DNA of 64,000 nt from Rhabdornis inornatus. Lineage: Eukaryota; Chordata; Aves; Passeriformes; Rhabdornithidae. The position numbers and the translations under genes are program-made. Below are positions 54,131 through 64,000 of this stretch, piece after piece. The stretch is taken from assembly GCA_013397075.1 (NCBI GenBank), contig VWZS01003516.1:1488001-1552000 (forward strand). Reading direction: 5' to 3'. The stretch's first letter is position 1. The number at the start of each line of letters is the position of its first letter. Below the pieces are notes generated by a model. That model had not been told where the DNA came from, searched no databases, and saw only the letters and a list, made by a program, of their open reading frames with translations.

Positions 54131-57100
54131 TGATGTGCCTGTGGCAGTGATGCTCAGAGGTGAAAGATGGATCTTTGTTATCTTTCACTCTTCTTATCTT
54201 CCTCCCCTGGTGATTCTTCAGTTGCTGATAAGTTGGTGACTCAAAATAGACAACAGAAGCCTGGGCAGCCTCTGGTACCTCAGCTGTCTCTGTGTGGTGG
54301 TGGGGTTTGTTTCTGGCCTGCTGGAACCTGTTTTTCTTCCTGGCCTCTGTGAGCCCTGCTGGTCCCATGGCATGGGATGGATCTGCACCCACAAGGGGTT
54401 GTTCAGATCAGTAGGAACAGGTGAAGAACTTAAACTGGAAATAATCTGAGGACTCAAAGTGTTGACTGAGATCCACATTTCCCCACAGGGTAAGAAGAGT
54501 TCAGGCTGGAAGATTTGGTTCCATCTGATTCTGTCCCTTCTTGCCTGTTGCTGTCTGGGTCTATGCTGTGCCAAAGTTTGATTTGGCCAAGTGCATCTCT
54601 GGGGTTTGGGACTTCTCATCATGTTTGTTTTCCTGGATGGATTTTGATTAGTTCAATAGTTCTATGAGCTTATTCTGACAGGATTCACAGGAAGAGACAG
54701 TAGCTTTGTTTCAGGAGAATTCATTTCCAGCTTTGTCTAATTTGCAAACTTCACTCATCACCAAGGCAATGTTAAAAACAGAGCATTAGCACTGGGGGTG
54801 ATGTGAGTCAGACAAGGTGTTCTCCAGTGCACTGGCCATGAACAGTAGGGAAATTATTGAATTAAGGTAATGTATCTTTGAACTTCTGTAGTTTTGATTA
54901 AGAAGCTTCATCTTCAATTCTGAGCCCAGAGCAGCTGTGTCATTGCTCATTGGTCTGTCCTAAAAGACTGAAATGTCTTTTCATAAAAGACTGTTAGAGG
55001 AAAGCTATGGAGTGCAGAAGTGACTTGAGCTAAAGCGGTTATTGTCATTTGCATAAAGTTTGTATAGCATCTGTATTTATTGGAAAAATCTTTTTCCACA
55101 CTGCAATGAACTCAGATCAAATCTCCAGGCAATTCCCTAGCGTACAATTAGAGAGCCCAGTTCGTTCTCACATCAATATTCAGCCAATTCCATTGGATTT
55201 GAGTTCTTGAATTCAGATTCTGGGCCGGATCTGTGATCAGCATCATCACCATGAAGGGACAGTTTAACAGGGAAGAAAATGTGGCTGTGTTTGATGAAAC
55301 TGTAAGGGTGCATACACTTCCAAAGTGCCTGAGAAAATTGAGAAGAATGTTACCAACAGTGTGGTGAAGTGGTGTTTGATTGCCTACTACCAGGAGTTAT
55401 GCTTGACAAATACACCTTTCCAGAGCAAGGATACGGCAGCCTTAGGAAATGAGTCTCCTTACTTTCCTAAGGACCATGACAAAGGAGTTCCACAGCCTGG
55501 GCTCAGTGTTGTACCTTTATTCTCCTCCTCATCCATTCTGGATATGTGTTTTTGTGTTTGTCCCCTTACCATTGTATATATCACAACCCCTAAACCTTCA
55601 GGGAACACCCCAGGAATGCTCCTGTTGCAGGTAAATTCTTCCTGCCAGTCAGTCTTTGAGAAATGTGTCTTCAGCAGTTGTTAATCTTTGCAAAATGTAA
55701 CTTACAGCCACAGTACAGCAGGGCTCTGGGATCAATATTTGCACTAGCCAGACTGGGACAGCTATCAGACAAACTGGTCTGGTCTATCACATCTTTTATT
55801 TTAAATTTTGCTATTCTTTGCCATGGAGTCAAGATTAATTTTGTTGGAGATGATTATTTTCTTGACAATGGAGAGTCTTTACTTCCTTTCTGGCCTTCAT
55901 ATTTTTCCTTCTGATTTCTACTTGTGAAGCACTTTGCTCAAAGTTTAAGGTTTGAGAAATTAACTTTTCTGAGGTACCCTGTATATAAACATATAAAAAA
56001 GGAATTTTAGTAAATGTGTTCAAACTATAGTTTTTGTCCATATAGTATCAAATCAGGTTATGATCAGGTTCTGAACTGCAGTTCTGCTCTGGATTTATTA
56101 TTATTGGATTTACCTTGTTTTGGGTGCAACACCTGTATATTAGAGATGGGCACTATGAAATTTTAGAAGCTTCAGCTCTTCTAGTGTCTGTAGGACCTTC
56201 ATTAGCTCTCTTCTGGATTGAATCCCTCATAGCTGCAGGCCTTTTTTAGCAGAAGAGTGTTATCTCTCCAGGATAGATGTGCCTCAAGCAAACTGTGGAT
56301 TAGTGTTTTTTGTTACTGTTAAGGCTCACCCTTGGACTTCATTTTCCAAGTCTGATGGTAAAGGAAGAGAAGAATAGTGTCTGACAGATTCCTTATAACA
56401 GTGTGCTGCTGAGGCAGTGTCTGTGCTGAAACAGCTGTGGATTTGCTGCAGTCAGCACAGAGCTTTTCCACAGCACATCAGATCTGCAGGGCTGGATTTT
56501 ACAGGTGTGTTCACTGGGCTGTTCTGCCATTCCTAACACAGGTAGCCCCAAAGCTGCAAGAAGTGTTTATCTCCCCTGTGAGAGGGGTCATTCCCCTGAG
56601 TACTGAGTGTGGTGTGATTTACTGCCACAGCAGCCTCAAGAAATCCTCTTTCCTGACTACATCCTTCTCCCCCTAATGCTCATTCGGCCAGTGCCAGCTC
56701 GTGCTGTGTTAAGCCCAGGAAGCAAAATGAGCAGAAAATCTTTTAAAGCAGAAGTGTCTTTGCGAGCCTAAGACCTTCAGGAAGGACTGTATCCCATTGT
56801 TAGCAGGGAGAGCCCACATTTATCTAATTCCTGCCCAGGAACACATTTCCTGATGGCTGCATTTTGCTCCCTGTGCTTGCACTTGGCAGTGTTTCTATCA
56901 GAGCCTTTCAAGGAGTTTTACTTGCTGCCTTGATTTTCATTTACAGATCAGCCATGCTCTCTCAAGGTTAAACCTGCTTTGTCTGTCTCTTTACAAACCA
57001 ACTTTTACATTCTTTCAAGATGTAGAAAATGACAGAAGGTCACACTCCAAGACAAACATTTGGAGCAGCTTTGGGGACGGATTAAATAATCTTAATGCAC

Positions 57101-57454
57101 TTGTTTGAAAAGCTGTTTTCAGGACATAAAGGTTATCTTTTTTTCCAAAACTACCAGCAAAGAGTAAACAACCTCTTGACATAGAGTCTAGTGTTAACTT
57201 ACGTGGAGAAAAGTGATTGTAGTGCTATTTTTTTTCTGTGAGTTCATCAAATTGCATCTAGCATTTATAGCCATGTATCCTACCTGATAGTTTTATCCCC
57301 CTGCTGTAAACTGAACCTTAACCTCTCTTGGATGCCACCTCCTGTGAACTTGGCCAGCCATCCCACACCACCTTGATTCCTTACCCATTTCTCCTTCTGT
57401 CTTACTTTTGAACTAACACCCACCTTTCCAAACCCCTCTCTTGTGCACTGCACT

Positions 57455-57455
57455 C

Positions 57456-57489
<34 letters not shown>

Positions 57490-57565
57490 TATATACATAT
57501 ATATAGAAAAAAATTAAATAAGTAAATAAATATATCATCTATATCTATATCTATCTATATCTAAA
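57455..57565. repeat. (AT)n with CA, TATA and TATC units
   Basis: (TA)n of about 26 bases, then (AC)4, more AT units, an AAATAAAT patch and TATATC units. A compound AT-rich microsatellite; cruciform-prone and error-prone in assembly. Confidence 0.92.
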
Positions 57566-60500
57566 ATATCTCCTGTCCTGTCACTGTCTTTTCCTGCCTG
57601 AATGGCCACCAGGTTCTTTTGGCCTGCCTACATGGCTCTCTGCAGTGCTTACTGTGTGCAGCCACTCAGCATTGGTATTTCCCTTGGCCTGTCTCATTAA
57701 ATAGCTCATCTCAGCTCCTTTCTCATGACCAACCCAATTTGAAATCCTACTGGTGTATTTATTGATTAACTTAAGTGAAATAAACTCACAGAACAGTAAG
57801 AGAGCAAAAACTCTGTGTGGGAAAAAGCCAGCACTCAGGCTTTTCAGACAACACAAAGCAAATCCTTCAGGAATTGCTGTCTGTCCCTTAAACAGACAGG
57901 ATTTTCTAGAGACAGAATAAGTGAGAGTCTACAATTTCTCTTTTGTTTCACTCTAAGAGGCTGTTCAGTACAAATGGAGATGAGAGAATAGGATCTTACT
58001 TAGCTGAAGTCACTGAAACCAAGCTGAATTACACAAAAACTACAGCACCTGGTTTTTTAATCCATAGAACAAGAGGGATCTGTCAAAGCTGGTTCATCTG
58101 CAATCTGGCATGTATTTCCTGTACCTGCCTCTAATCTTGGGCTGATTTTTTGCTGGCACATTTCCAGAGTCAAATAAAGGGAACTTAAACTCAGTGTTTT
58201 CACTTTTATATGCTTTCCCAGTAAGTCAGGAACTTTAAAACTGCGTATTTTTGAAAAAGCTTTAAGAGTTTATTTTCTTGCTTTATTTTTGGTCAATGAA
58301 AATTACAGAAAAGTAGTTTTAGGGTTATTTTAGGGGAAAGTTGCTGATCATTTTAGATCAGTGAATACACTTTGGCTGGTCCTCTTGATTTCCCTGTGAT
58401 CTCATTTGTATTTGAATTTCCTGCTTTTCCCTATTGGTTCCAATGGGGGAAAAGGGTGTCTGGTACATTGTCTGGTGAGCTAACGGAGACATTTAAGATA
58501 TCTCCATTCAACATTCCTCCTCCAATGTTTCACCTGATCACCCTTCACTTGAACCTGGAGTCCTTTACTGCCAGTGAGACTGGGAACAATAAAGAGGGAG
58601 AATACTGGGATAGATTTTAAATAACCCCTCCCTCCTAACTTTTCGAAATTTTTATTAACAATTCTGTTCCTTCTTTTTTTTTCCTTTTAGTTTCTGTTAT
58701 GTGAGTTAATTATTTGAAGCAGTTGTTTCCCATGTCATGATGGCAATATGACAACAGCACTAAAAGCCTTCTGCTCTTCCGTTTTTCAGACAATCCCTTC
58801 CCTCTGTCACTTGTTGCAATCACTGTTTCCTAATTTAGGCAGAAAAGGTAGACCTTGAGAGTAAATAACCAGCCTTTTACATTGTGTGGCTGCTCCAAGC
58901 TGAATAATGAAACACAGCAAGTGCTCTGGGGTTCCCAGGGGTTTGAGAACAAGTGTGAGCTCTGCTGCTGCACCAAATGTGGGCTGCTGACCTTGGCAGT
59001 GAAACAAGGACCTCGAGCCATGGCTTATTCACCCTGAAAAAGGGAGAGCACTGTGGTGTACACGTGGTGTACCTTGTTTGGTCCTGAATGGTTCAATATC
59101 TCATTTCCTCAAAGGCAATTTGCTGCTTTCCATAGTTCATGCTCCAGAAAGCCTGAATGCAATCCATCAGAAGTATGTGTTGGATATTTGTAAGGTAAAT
59201 TAACAAGATCACAGTAGTCACTGCTCCATATTTGATAAGATGCATGTTCTGGACATCAACAGATGCTGTTTTGCTTGGTTGTTGTGTTTTTTTCCTCTAC
59301 TCTTTTTTTGCTCTCTACTCATCTTGTTTTTCCCTCTGAAACATTGCAGCACGGGTTTTATTTGAATCAAGGTTTCCCCTGTGTGTTCTATTCTCATGGC
59401 TGGGTTGTATTGCTGTGGCTGCCTCTGACAGCACCATCCTGATGATGATGAGACACCTGCCCTGTCTTTTCTGGATTTTTCTGGGTACTGGGCCTGGGAG
59501 GTCACCATCCATTCATGGTGGAAAGGAAGGGAGGTGACTTTCTTCAGGCCACTGTGTCAGCTTATGGCTGCAATTCTCTCTCCCACTCATCTTTTATGAA
59601 CTCACTGACCAGCAAGTTTTTCACAGAACCAAGTTCCTCAGCTGCTGCCTGGCCTGTGGACAGCTGAAAATAGTGTTTGCACAGTGAAGGCAGAGGACAT
59701 GATTTCTAAATTTCCTTTCCCAGTGGTGCTCACCTGTGTTTCAGCTGTCTGGCTTGCCAAGAGAAGAGCAATTTCTTTCCTTGCAAGCTCACACCTCGTC
59801 CCCCTATCCCTTGCCCTTGCTTGTTCAGAGAAATCAAGTAAAAAAAGATCTTCTGCAGCTGACAAAAATCCAGGCATTTTTTTGTACAAATATCTGAGAA
59901 GTCTCCCTTGAGGATATTTACTTAGGGCTTGTTAATTAGAGGGGTAATGATAATTTCAGAGTCTGCTTCCAATTCCTTCACAAAGGTGTTGATATTCCAT
60001 TATGGAAAAGAAGATCCATTTTGCCCCAGTGCACGCTCATAATTTCATTCACCAAGATACTCCTTTTTTGATGAGGTTATGAAACAATAACCTGCAAAAA
60101 CAATAATTCCCTTGAAGCTAATCGCTTCTGGAAAGGGGAGCCTTGCTTTACAGTCAATGACTTTGATGCCTTGGGTAGTTCAAGTAAGAATCTGCCTTGA
60201 TTGACAAGACCCTTTCTATAAATTTGAGCAATTAGACATCCCAGTAGCAGCTGCTGGGAAGATCTACTGATCACAAACACAGAGATTGCAGTGCAGGTCT
60301 GCTACTGCTCACTCTGACATCCTGAAACACCATCTGCAATTTAAAACAGAAGGAATTCTGACTCCAACGAGTTAGGTGAGTGCATGTCTGTGTTTGCTCC
60401 CTGTCATGGCTCTGGCTCATGAATAAAGTATCAGAATTTGCCAAAGTGGCAAAGGATGAATGTTTGATTTGTTCTGAAGTTTGTCTATTTTGCTCTACTT

Positions 60501-61630
60501 ATCTTCTTTTAAAAATAAGGATTTTAAGCATTATTTTACCCTGTTGAAGCTTATATATGAACATACTCTCTTTAATCACATGTAAGACTCCAGTGTATAC
60601 ATGGTGACATATATGATGCAAACATCATGTGCTGATCTAAAACTCTGATTTAGCAAATTTAAACCATTTTGTTTAACAGGAGCCTAGAGACTCAAGCATC
60701 AGCCAGACAAATGGCAGTCCCAGCTCACTTAATTTTGGTCTGTCCAGCTGAGGACAGACCCCAGCACACACCAATTTGTGCCCCATGTAGTAGCTGACTT
60801 TCTCAAAATTAGGTGTCAAATCTAGGGTTTCAGAGATAGATGAATTTACAAGATAGATGTATTTAAATGCAATGACAGTATGTGAATTGTAAAATGGACC
60901 TTGTGGCTTAGAGCTACTTTCCAGCTTTCCTTTTTGGCAGACGAGCTGTTCCAGAGAAGCTGCTTGCTCTCTTTGCTGAGACAGAAGGTCAACAGGTATC
61001 ACAGGGTCTTGGTGGATGCGGGGCTGCTCAGGTGTGAGGAGTTCAGGGTTCCTCTGGTCATCTTGGCCATGTCCCCCTTTGTCTGACCAGCTCTGACCAC
61101 TGGCTTGGCAGCCTGGTTAGGTCTGAGCTGTGCTGAAGGGACAGCCAGCCCCTCTGGCTGCAGCCCTGGGAGGGGAATGGCACAAGTCCAGTGCACAGGG
61201 TGTTGGTACTGGCACCTCCAGTAATACTTCTGGGAGATGCTGAGATTATAGCACAAATTCAGGGATGCTTGGCTCCCAGCTACGCAGCTGTTTGCTTTGT
61301 GTGAGCTCAGGACAGCCCAAACCGGGTGACAGAAAAGCGTTTGCTGCAAAACAAATCTGCAATATGGAGATTTCAGTGGGGCTGGTGACTTTTCCAGGTC
61401 AACTCCCACTGCTCTGCAGGGAAAGTCTTCACACTGCTGCATTCTCTGACAGACATTTTTACTGAGATTTTCCATTTCTGGGAGTGGTGGCCACTCATTC
61501 CTCCACCTGCCCCTCTTCTCCCAGGCTGAGTGGGGATGGGCAACTGTGTTTGTAGGGAGGAAGAACTACCCCTGCTTCAGCTGAGCCTGTCCACTTGCAC
61601 TTCTTGCCTGCTGGACCCTGCTGGCTCTAC

Positions 61631-61990
61631 CAACCCAACCCAACCCAACCNNNNNNNNNNNNNNNNNNNNNNNNNNNNNNNNNNNNNNNNNNNNNNNNNN
61701 NNNNNNNNNNNNNNNNNNNNNNNNNNNNNNNNNNNNNNNNNNNNNNNNNNNNNNNNNNNNNNNNNNNNNNNNNNNNNNNNNNNNNNNNNNNNNNNNNNNN
61801 NNNNNNNNNNNNNNNNNNNNNNNNNNNNNNNNNNNNNNNNNNNNNNNNNNNNNNNNNNNNNNNNNNNNNNNNNNNNNNNNNNNNNNNNNNNNNNNNNNNN
61901 NNNNNNNNNNNNNNNNNNNAACCCAACCCAACCCAACCCAACCCCTCCCGATCCAGCCCAACCCAACCCAATCCAACCCAACCCAACCTT
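61631..61990. repeat. (AACCC)n pentanucleotide array spanning an assembly gap
   Basis: Left of the gap are four CAACC-type units; right of it about 70 bases of mostly perfect ACCCA units with a few variants (CTCCCGATCCAGCCC, CCAATCC). The opposite strand is (TTGGG)n, with a GGG run in each unit. The array is probably longer than the reads that built the assembly. It is not the vertebrate telomere repeat TTAGGG. Confidence 0.93.
61651..61919. other. Assembly gap, 269 N
   Basis: A run of N inside the pentanucleotide array. The odd length suggests an estimated rather than default gap size. The missing sequence is most simply more of the same repeat, but a 5'UTR exon or promoter of GPHB5 could also be hidden there. 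Confidence 0.97.
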
Positions 61991-61994
61991 CCTC

Positions 61995-62011
61995 TCCCTT
62001 CTGCCTTCAGC
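61995..62011 (+). promoter_or_regulatory. GPHB5: Splice-acceptor-like site just before the GPHB5 start codon
   Basis: CTCCCTTCTGCCTTCAG is a textbook polypyrimidine tract plus AG, one base before the ATG. This suggests the start codon sits at the front of an internal exon, with a 5'UTR exon in or upstream of the gap. Alternatively it is simply a pyrimidine-rich leader. No TATA box can be tied to the gene. Confidence 0.5.
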
Positions 62012-62215
62012 ATGAAGCTCCACTGCCTGACTCTGGTAGCTCTCCTTGTCTTGCTGCTGTCCGGCCACGGTGCCCCCACCAAGGCCTCAGCCATTGACCT
62101 GCGGACGTTCGTGGGCTGTGCCGTGAGGGAATTCACCTTTCTGGCCAGGAAACCCGGCTGCCGCGGGCTCAGGATCACCACAGATGCCTGCTGGGGACGC
62201 TGTGAGACCTGGGAG
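62012..62215 (+). CDS. GPHB5: Glycoprotein hormone subunit beta 5 (thyrostimulin beta), first coding exon, partial
   Basis: ATG at 62012 opens a 68-codon exon ending after Trp-Glu at donor GTGAGG (phase 0). Residues 1 to about 22 form a secretory signal peptide: hydrophobic LTLVALLVLLLSG, then small residues. Residues 30-68 (LRTFVGCAVREFTFLA, KPGCRGLRITTDACWGRC) are nearly identical to human GPHB5 as I recall it and carry the first four cystine-knot cysteines, C36, C50, C60 and C64. GPHB5 pairs with GPHA2 to make thyrostimulin, a secreted ligand of the TSH receptor. The second half, with the remaining cysteines and the N-glycosylation site, is not in the window. The longer open frame upstream runs through repeat and N and is not credible. 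GPHB5 follows PPP2R5E in human as well. Confidence 0.95.
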
Positions 62216-64000
62216 GTGAGGCTGTGACCCAGGGACATCCCTGGCTGGTACTTGCCCCCCAGGAAAAGCCCTCTAAAGACACCCACCCACAGTGTCCACG
62301 ACCCCCTGGCTGCCACTGTCAGTGCTTGCTGTTGGTTGTCCCCTCCCTCCTCCCACTGCCCCAAAGGGGAATGGAAGCCATGTGATGATATTAATGAAGG
62401 ACTTGTGTAATGCTCTTACTACGCAGTCTGAAAGCCTCTTACAGCTTGAACACTTAAGGAGAGAGGGGCTTTATTACTTCACTTGAAAAAAAAAGTATTC
62501 CTTGGAGATTAAAATGGAGCTCCTGATTGATGGGTAATATATTTTGTTCCAAAAAGCAAATCCCAAAGATAATGTCTGTTTCTAATTTGGTCCAGTTTTA
62601 AGTCATAGCCCTGTATAAATATGAAATACTTAAGTTTTAGGGGTGTACAGAGGGAGAAAGAAAGAGCATAAGTACATCCACACACATGCCAGAGACCAAG
62701 TTTCTGACTGTGCTGTTCTGCAACTGGAAAGCTCAAGGGGCCAATCCCAGTTTAATTTATTCAGAAAACCTCGAATAACTCAGAGGGATTTTGTCCACAT
62801 GCAGACAAAGACTCTACTAAGTGACCAGAGGAGGAGCCAGGGTCAGTGTGCTAGCTGACTCCCCTTCTTCATGACTTAGTGGGATAAGGCGGGAAAGGCC
62901 ACCAGTGGCCAGATTCCACGCTGGCATGAGTGAGGTTCCTTTGAGGGATCTCTTGAGCCCTGCTTCCCCCTACTCCCAAACTCCTCTGGCAGGTCAGACC
63001 TCACAGCCTCTCCTGCTGTATTGCAGTAGCTCTGGGGTGTAGTTCAGCTGAATGCACCTGGCTTTGGGTTTAACAGCTTCCAGAAGGCACCACCATGTGT
63101 TTGGATGGCGGCTCTGTAAGAGGGAGGGTGTCTGCACATCTTGATGAAATGTTGCCCTTGTTCTCTCCCATTCTGTCCTTCTTGGTTTCCAGGGAGGGCT
63201 CTTTGCACAGCACAGAGAGAAAGAAAGAAATTAAAATATCTCCTGGCTGTGTTACTTTAGGCAGTGGGCTCCCATTCCTGTGTGTGCTGCCCATTCCTGG
63301 AGTCTTTGGAAAATGTGTGTCCCTGTTAAGGAGAAACTGATTTTTCAGCAAGACCGATGCCACTGAGATACCGCATGGCAGGGTGGGTTTCAAGGCCCTC
63401 AGGCTCCCATCATCTTCTTTTGGCTGAGGTCTCTGGCCAAGCTGATTTTCTCAGGAGGAATTGCAGACTTCTATGCTGGCTGCTGTGCTGAGAGCTTTCC
63501 CCACAGTGTGCAGCCATTGGGATTTGTGGGAAGTGCAGCCTGACAGGGAAGATTGGTCTGGCTGAGAAAAAAACCCAGCCTTTGGCACCTGGATGCACCC
63601 TGCTCTTAGGCAGCTTGTGCACATGAAGGGTTTCCAGCAGAATGTGTTTAATGGAAAGTCAATGCTTTTGGAAGAAAGCAGCTGCTTTTGGCAGTGTTTG
63701 GCTGAAACACTCATACTCTGCTAAAAACCAGCTTTTGGGATAATCTTTTGTCTTCCTTCAAGCATGTTTCAAATGGAGCTTTATGCTTTAAATGAACTGA
63801 CACACACACATGCACCCACTCCCCTCCATGGCAGGGCTCCAAGAGGAAAACGCTGAAGGATGTAGCCTAAAATTTATTTCCATGGCCCCTTCCACCTGAT
63901 CCAGTAGCTCCTCTATTTACACAAAATCCCTTGAGGAAAGTGGGGCCCCAGACGTTTGTCTCGCATCTTGCCTGAGGCCAGCACTTCTCCTGCACAGAAG
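62216..64000 (+). other. GPHB5: GPHB5 intron, 5' part
   Basis: Starts with GTGAGG and runs past the window end. I looked for the second coding exon (the KPILEPPYIEAHH region of the family) and did not find it, so the intron is at least 1785 bases. Contents: unique sequence with a GC-rich start, no mobile element recognised, and short unsupported open frames around 63.1-63.7 kb. Confidence 0.85.

Larger units (their letters stand above)
44386..61630. other. PPP2R5E-GPHB5 intergenic region
   Basis: No open frame here looks coding: all are short, overlap others on the opposite strand, and show no family resemblance. It contains the CR1 copies at 48.4, 51.7 and 54.1 kb, the AC, GGA and AT repeats, and otherwise unique sequence. 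The blocks 44.4-48.3, 50.3-51.7, 52.4-57.4 and 57.6-61.6 kb hold nothing I can name. Regulatory elements for GPHB5 are likely somewhere in the last few kilobases but are not recognisable. Confidence 0.75.

Noticed and set aside
55251..55367. Small open frame starting ATGAAGGGACAG
   Set aside because: Only 38 codons, no homology recognised, no expression context.
60737..60760. 9-bp hairpin GGTCTGTCC-AGCTGA-GGACAGACC
   Set aside because: Several such stems are expected at random; nothing else marks the site.
61631..61990. Interstitial telomere repeat
   Set aside because: The unit is TTGGG, not TTAGGG.
61595..62011. Long open frame through the CCCAA repeat and Ns leading into GPHB5
   Set aside because: It depends on unknown bases and a pentanucleotide array; the protein family and signal peptide start at the ATG at 62012.
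61627..62364. 245-codon minus-strand frame over GPHB5
   Set aside because: Antisense shadow of a GC-rich exon plus repeat and Ns; no family resemblance.

Overview
This is a stretch of a bird nuclear genome. The main signs are truncated CR1 LINE copies ending in the avian-type tail (AAGGTCCCTTCCAACCCAAA followed by a TTCTGTGATTCTATG-like end), GT-AG introns with a few unusually short ones, low CpG density, and two vertebrate genes in an order I recall from human 14q23. I cannot name the species. Two assembly defects are visible: a single N at 26406 flanked by exact 237-base copies, and a 269-base run of N at 61651-61919.

From 1 to about 44.4 kb the window holds the 3' two thirds of PPP2R5E, on the + strand. 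It encodes the epsilon isoform of the B56 (B') regulatory subunit of protein phosphatase 2A. Twelve coding exons (1247 bases) give residues 53 to 467 with every exon phase agreeing. The exons for residues 1-52 and the promoter lie upstream of the window, so bases 1-12893 are intron. Introns range from 84 bases to 12.2 kb. The stop codon ends at 41302 and is followed by an AT-rich 3'UTR with a ladder of AATAAA signals (41862, 42183, 42560, 43380, 43569, 44365), so alternative 3' ends are likely. A small CpG-dense patch (about 43.73-44.18 kb) lies just before the last signal.

From about 44.4 to 61.6 kb I see no protein-coding gene. The stretch holds CR1 fragments (48.4 kb on -, 51.7-52.35 kb and 54.1 kb on +), a (CA)n and an (AT)n microsatellite and a GGA polypurine tract.

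From 62012 to the end lies the 5' part of GPHB5, also on the + strand: one exon for the signal peptide and the first half of the cystine-knot domain of the thyrostimulin beta subunit, then an intron that runs off the window. A (CCCAA)n repeat containing the sized gap ends about 22 bases before its start codon.

The two genes are not known to work together. PPP2R5E directs PP2A to LxxIxE-motif substrates inside the cell, and GPHB5 is half of a secreted glycoprotein hormone. Their head-to-tail adjacency is conserved synteny. I found no convincing new system. The best non-routine signals are a perfect 17-bp hairpin in a short PPP2R5E intron (33049-33093), an exon-like decoy at 33838-33860, a frame-neutral exon with a weak donor (25308-25409), the G-rich pentanucleotide repeat at GPHB5, and the duplicated contig end at 26.4 kb.
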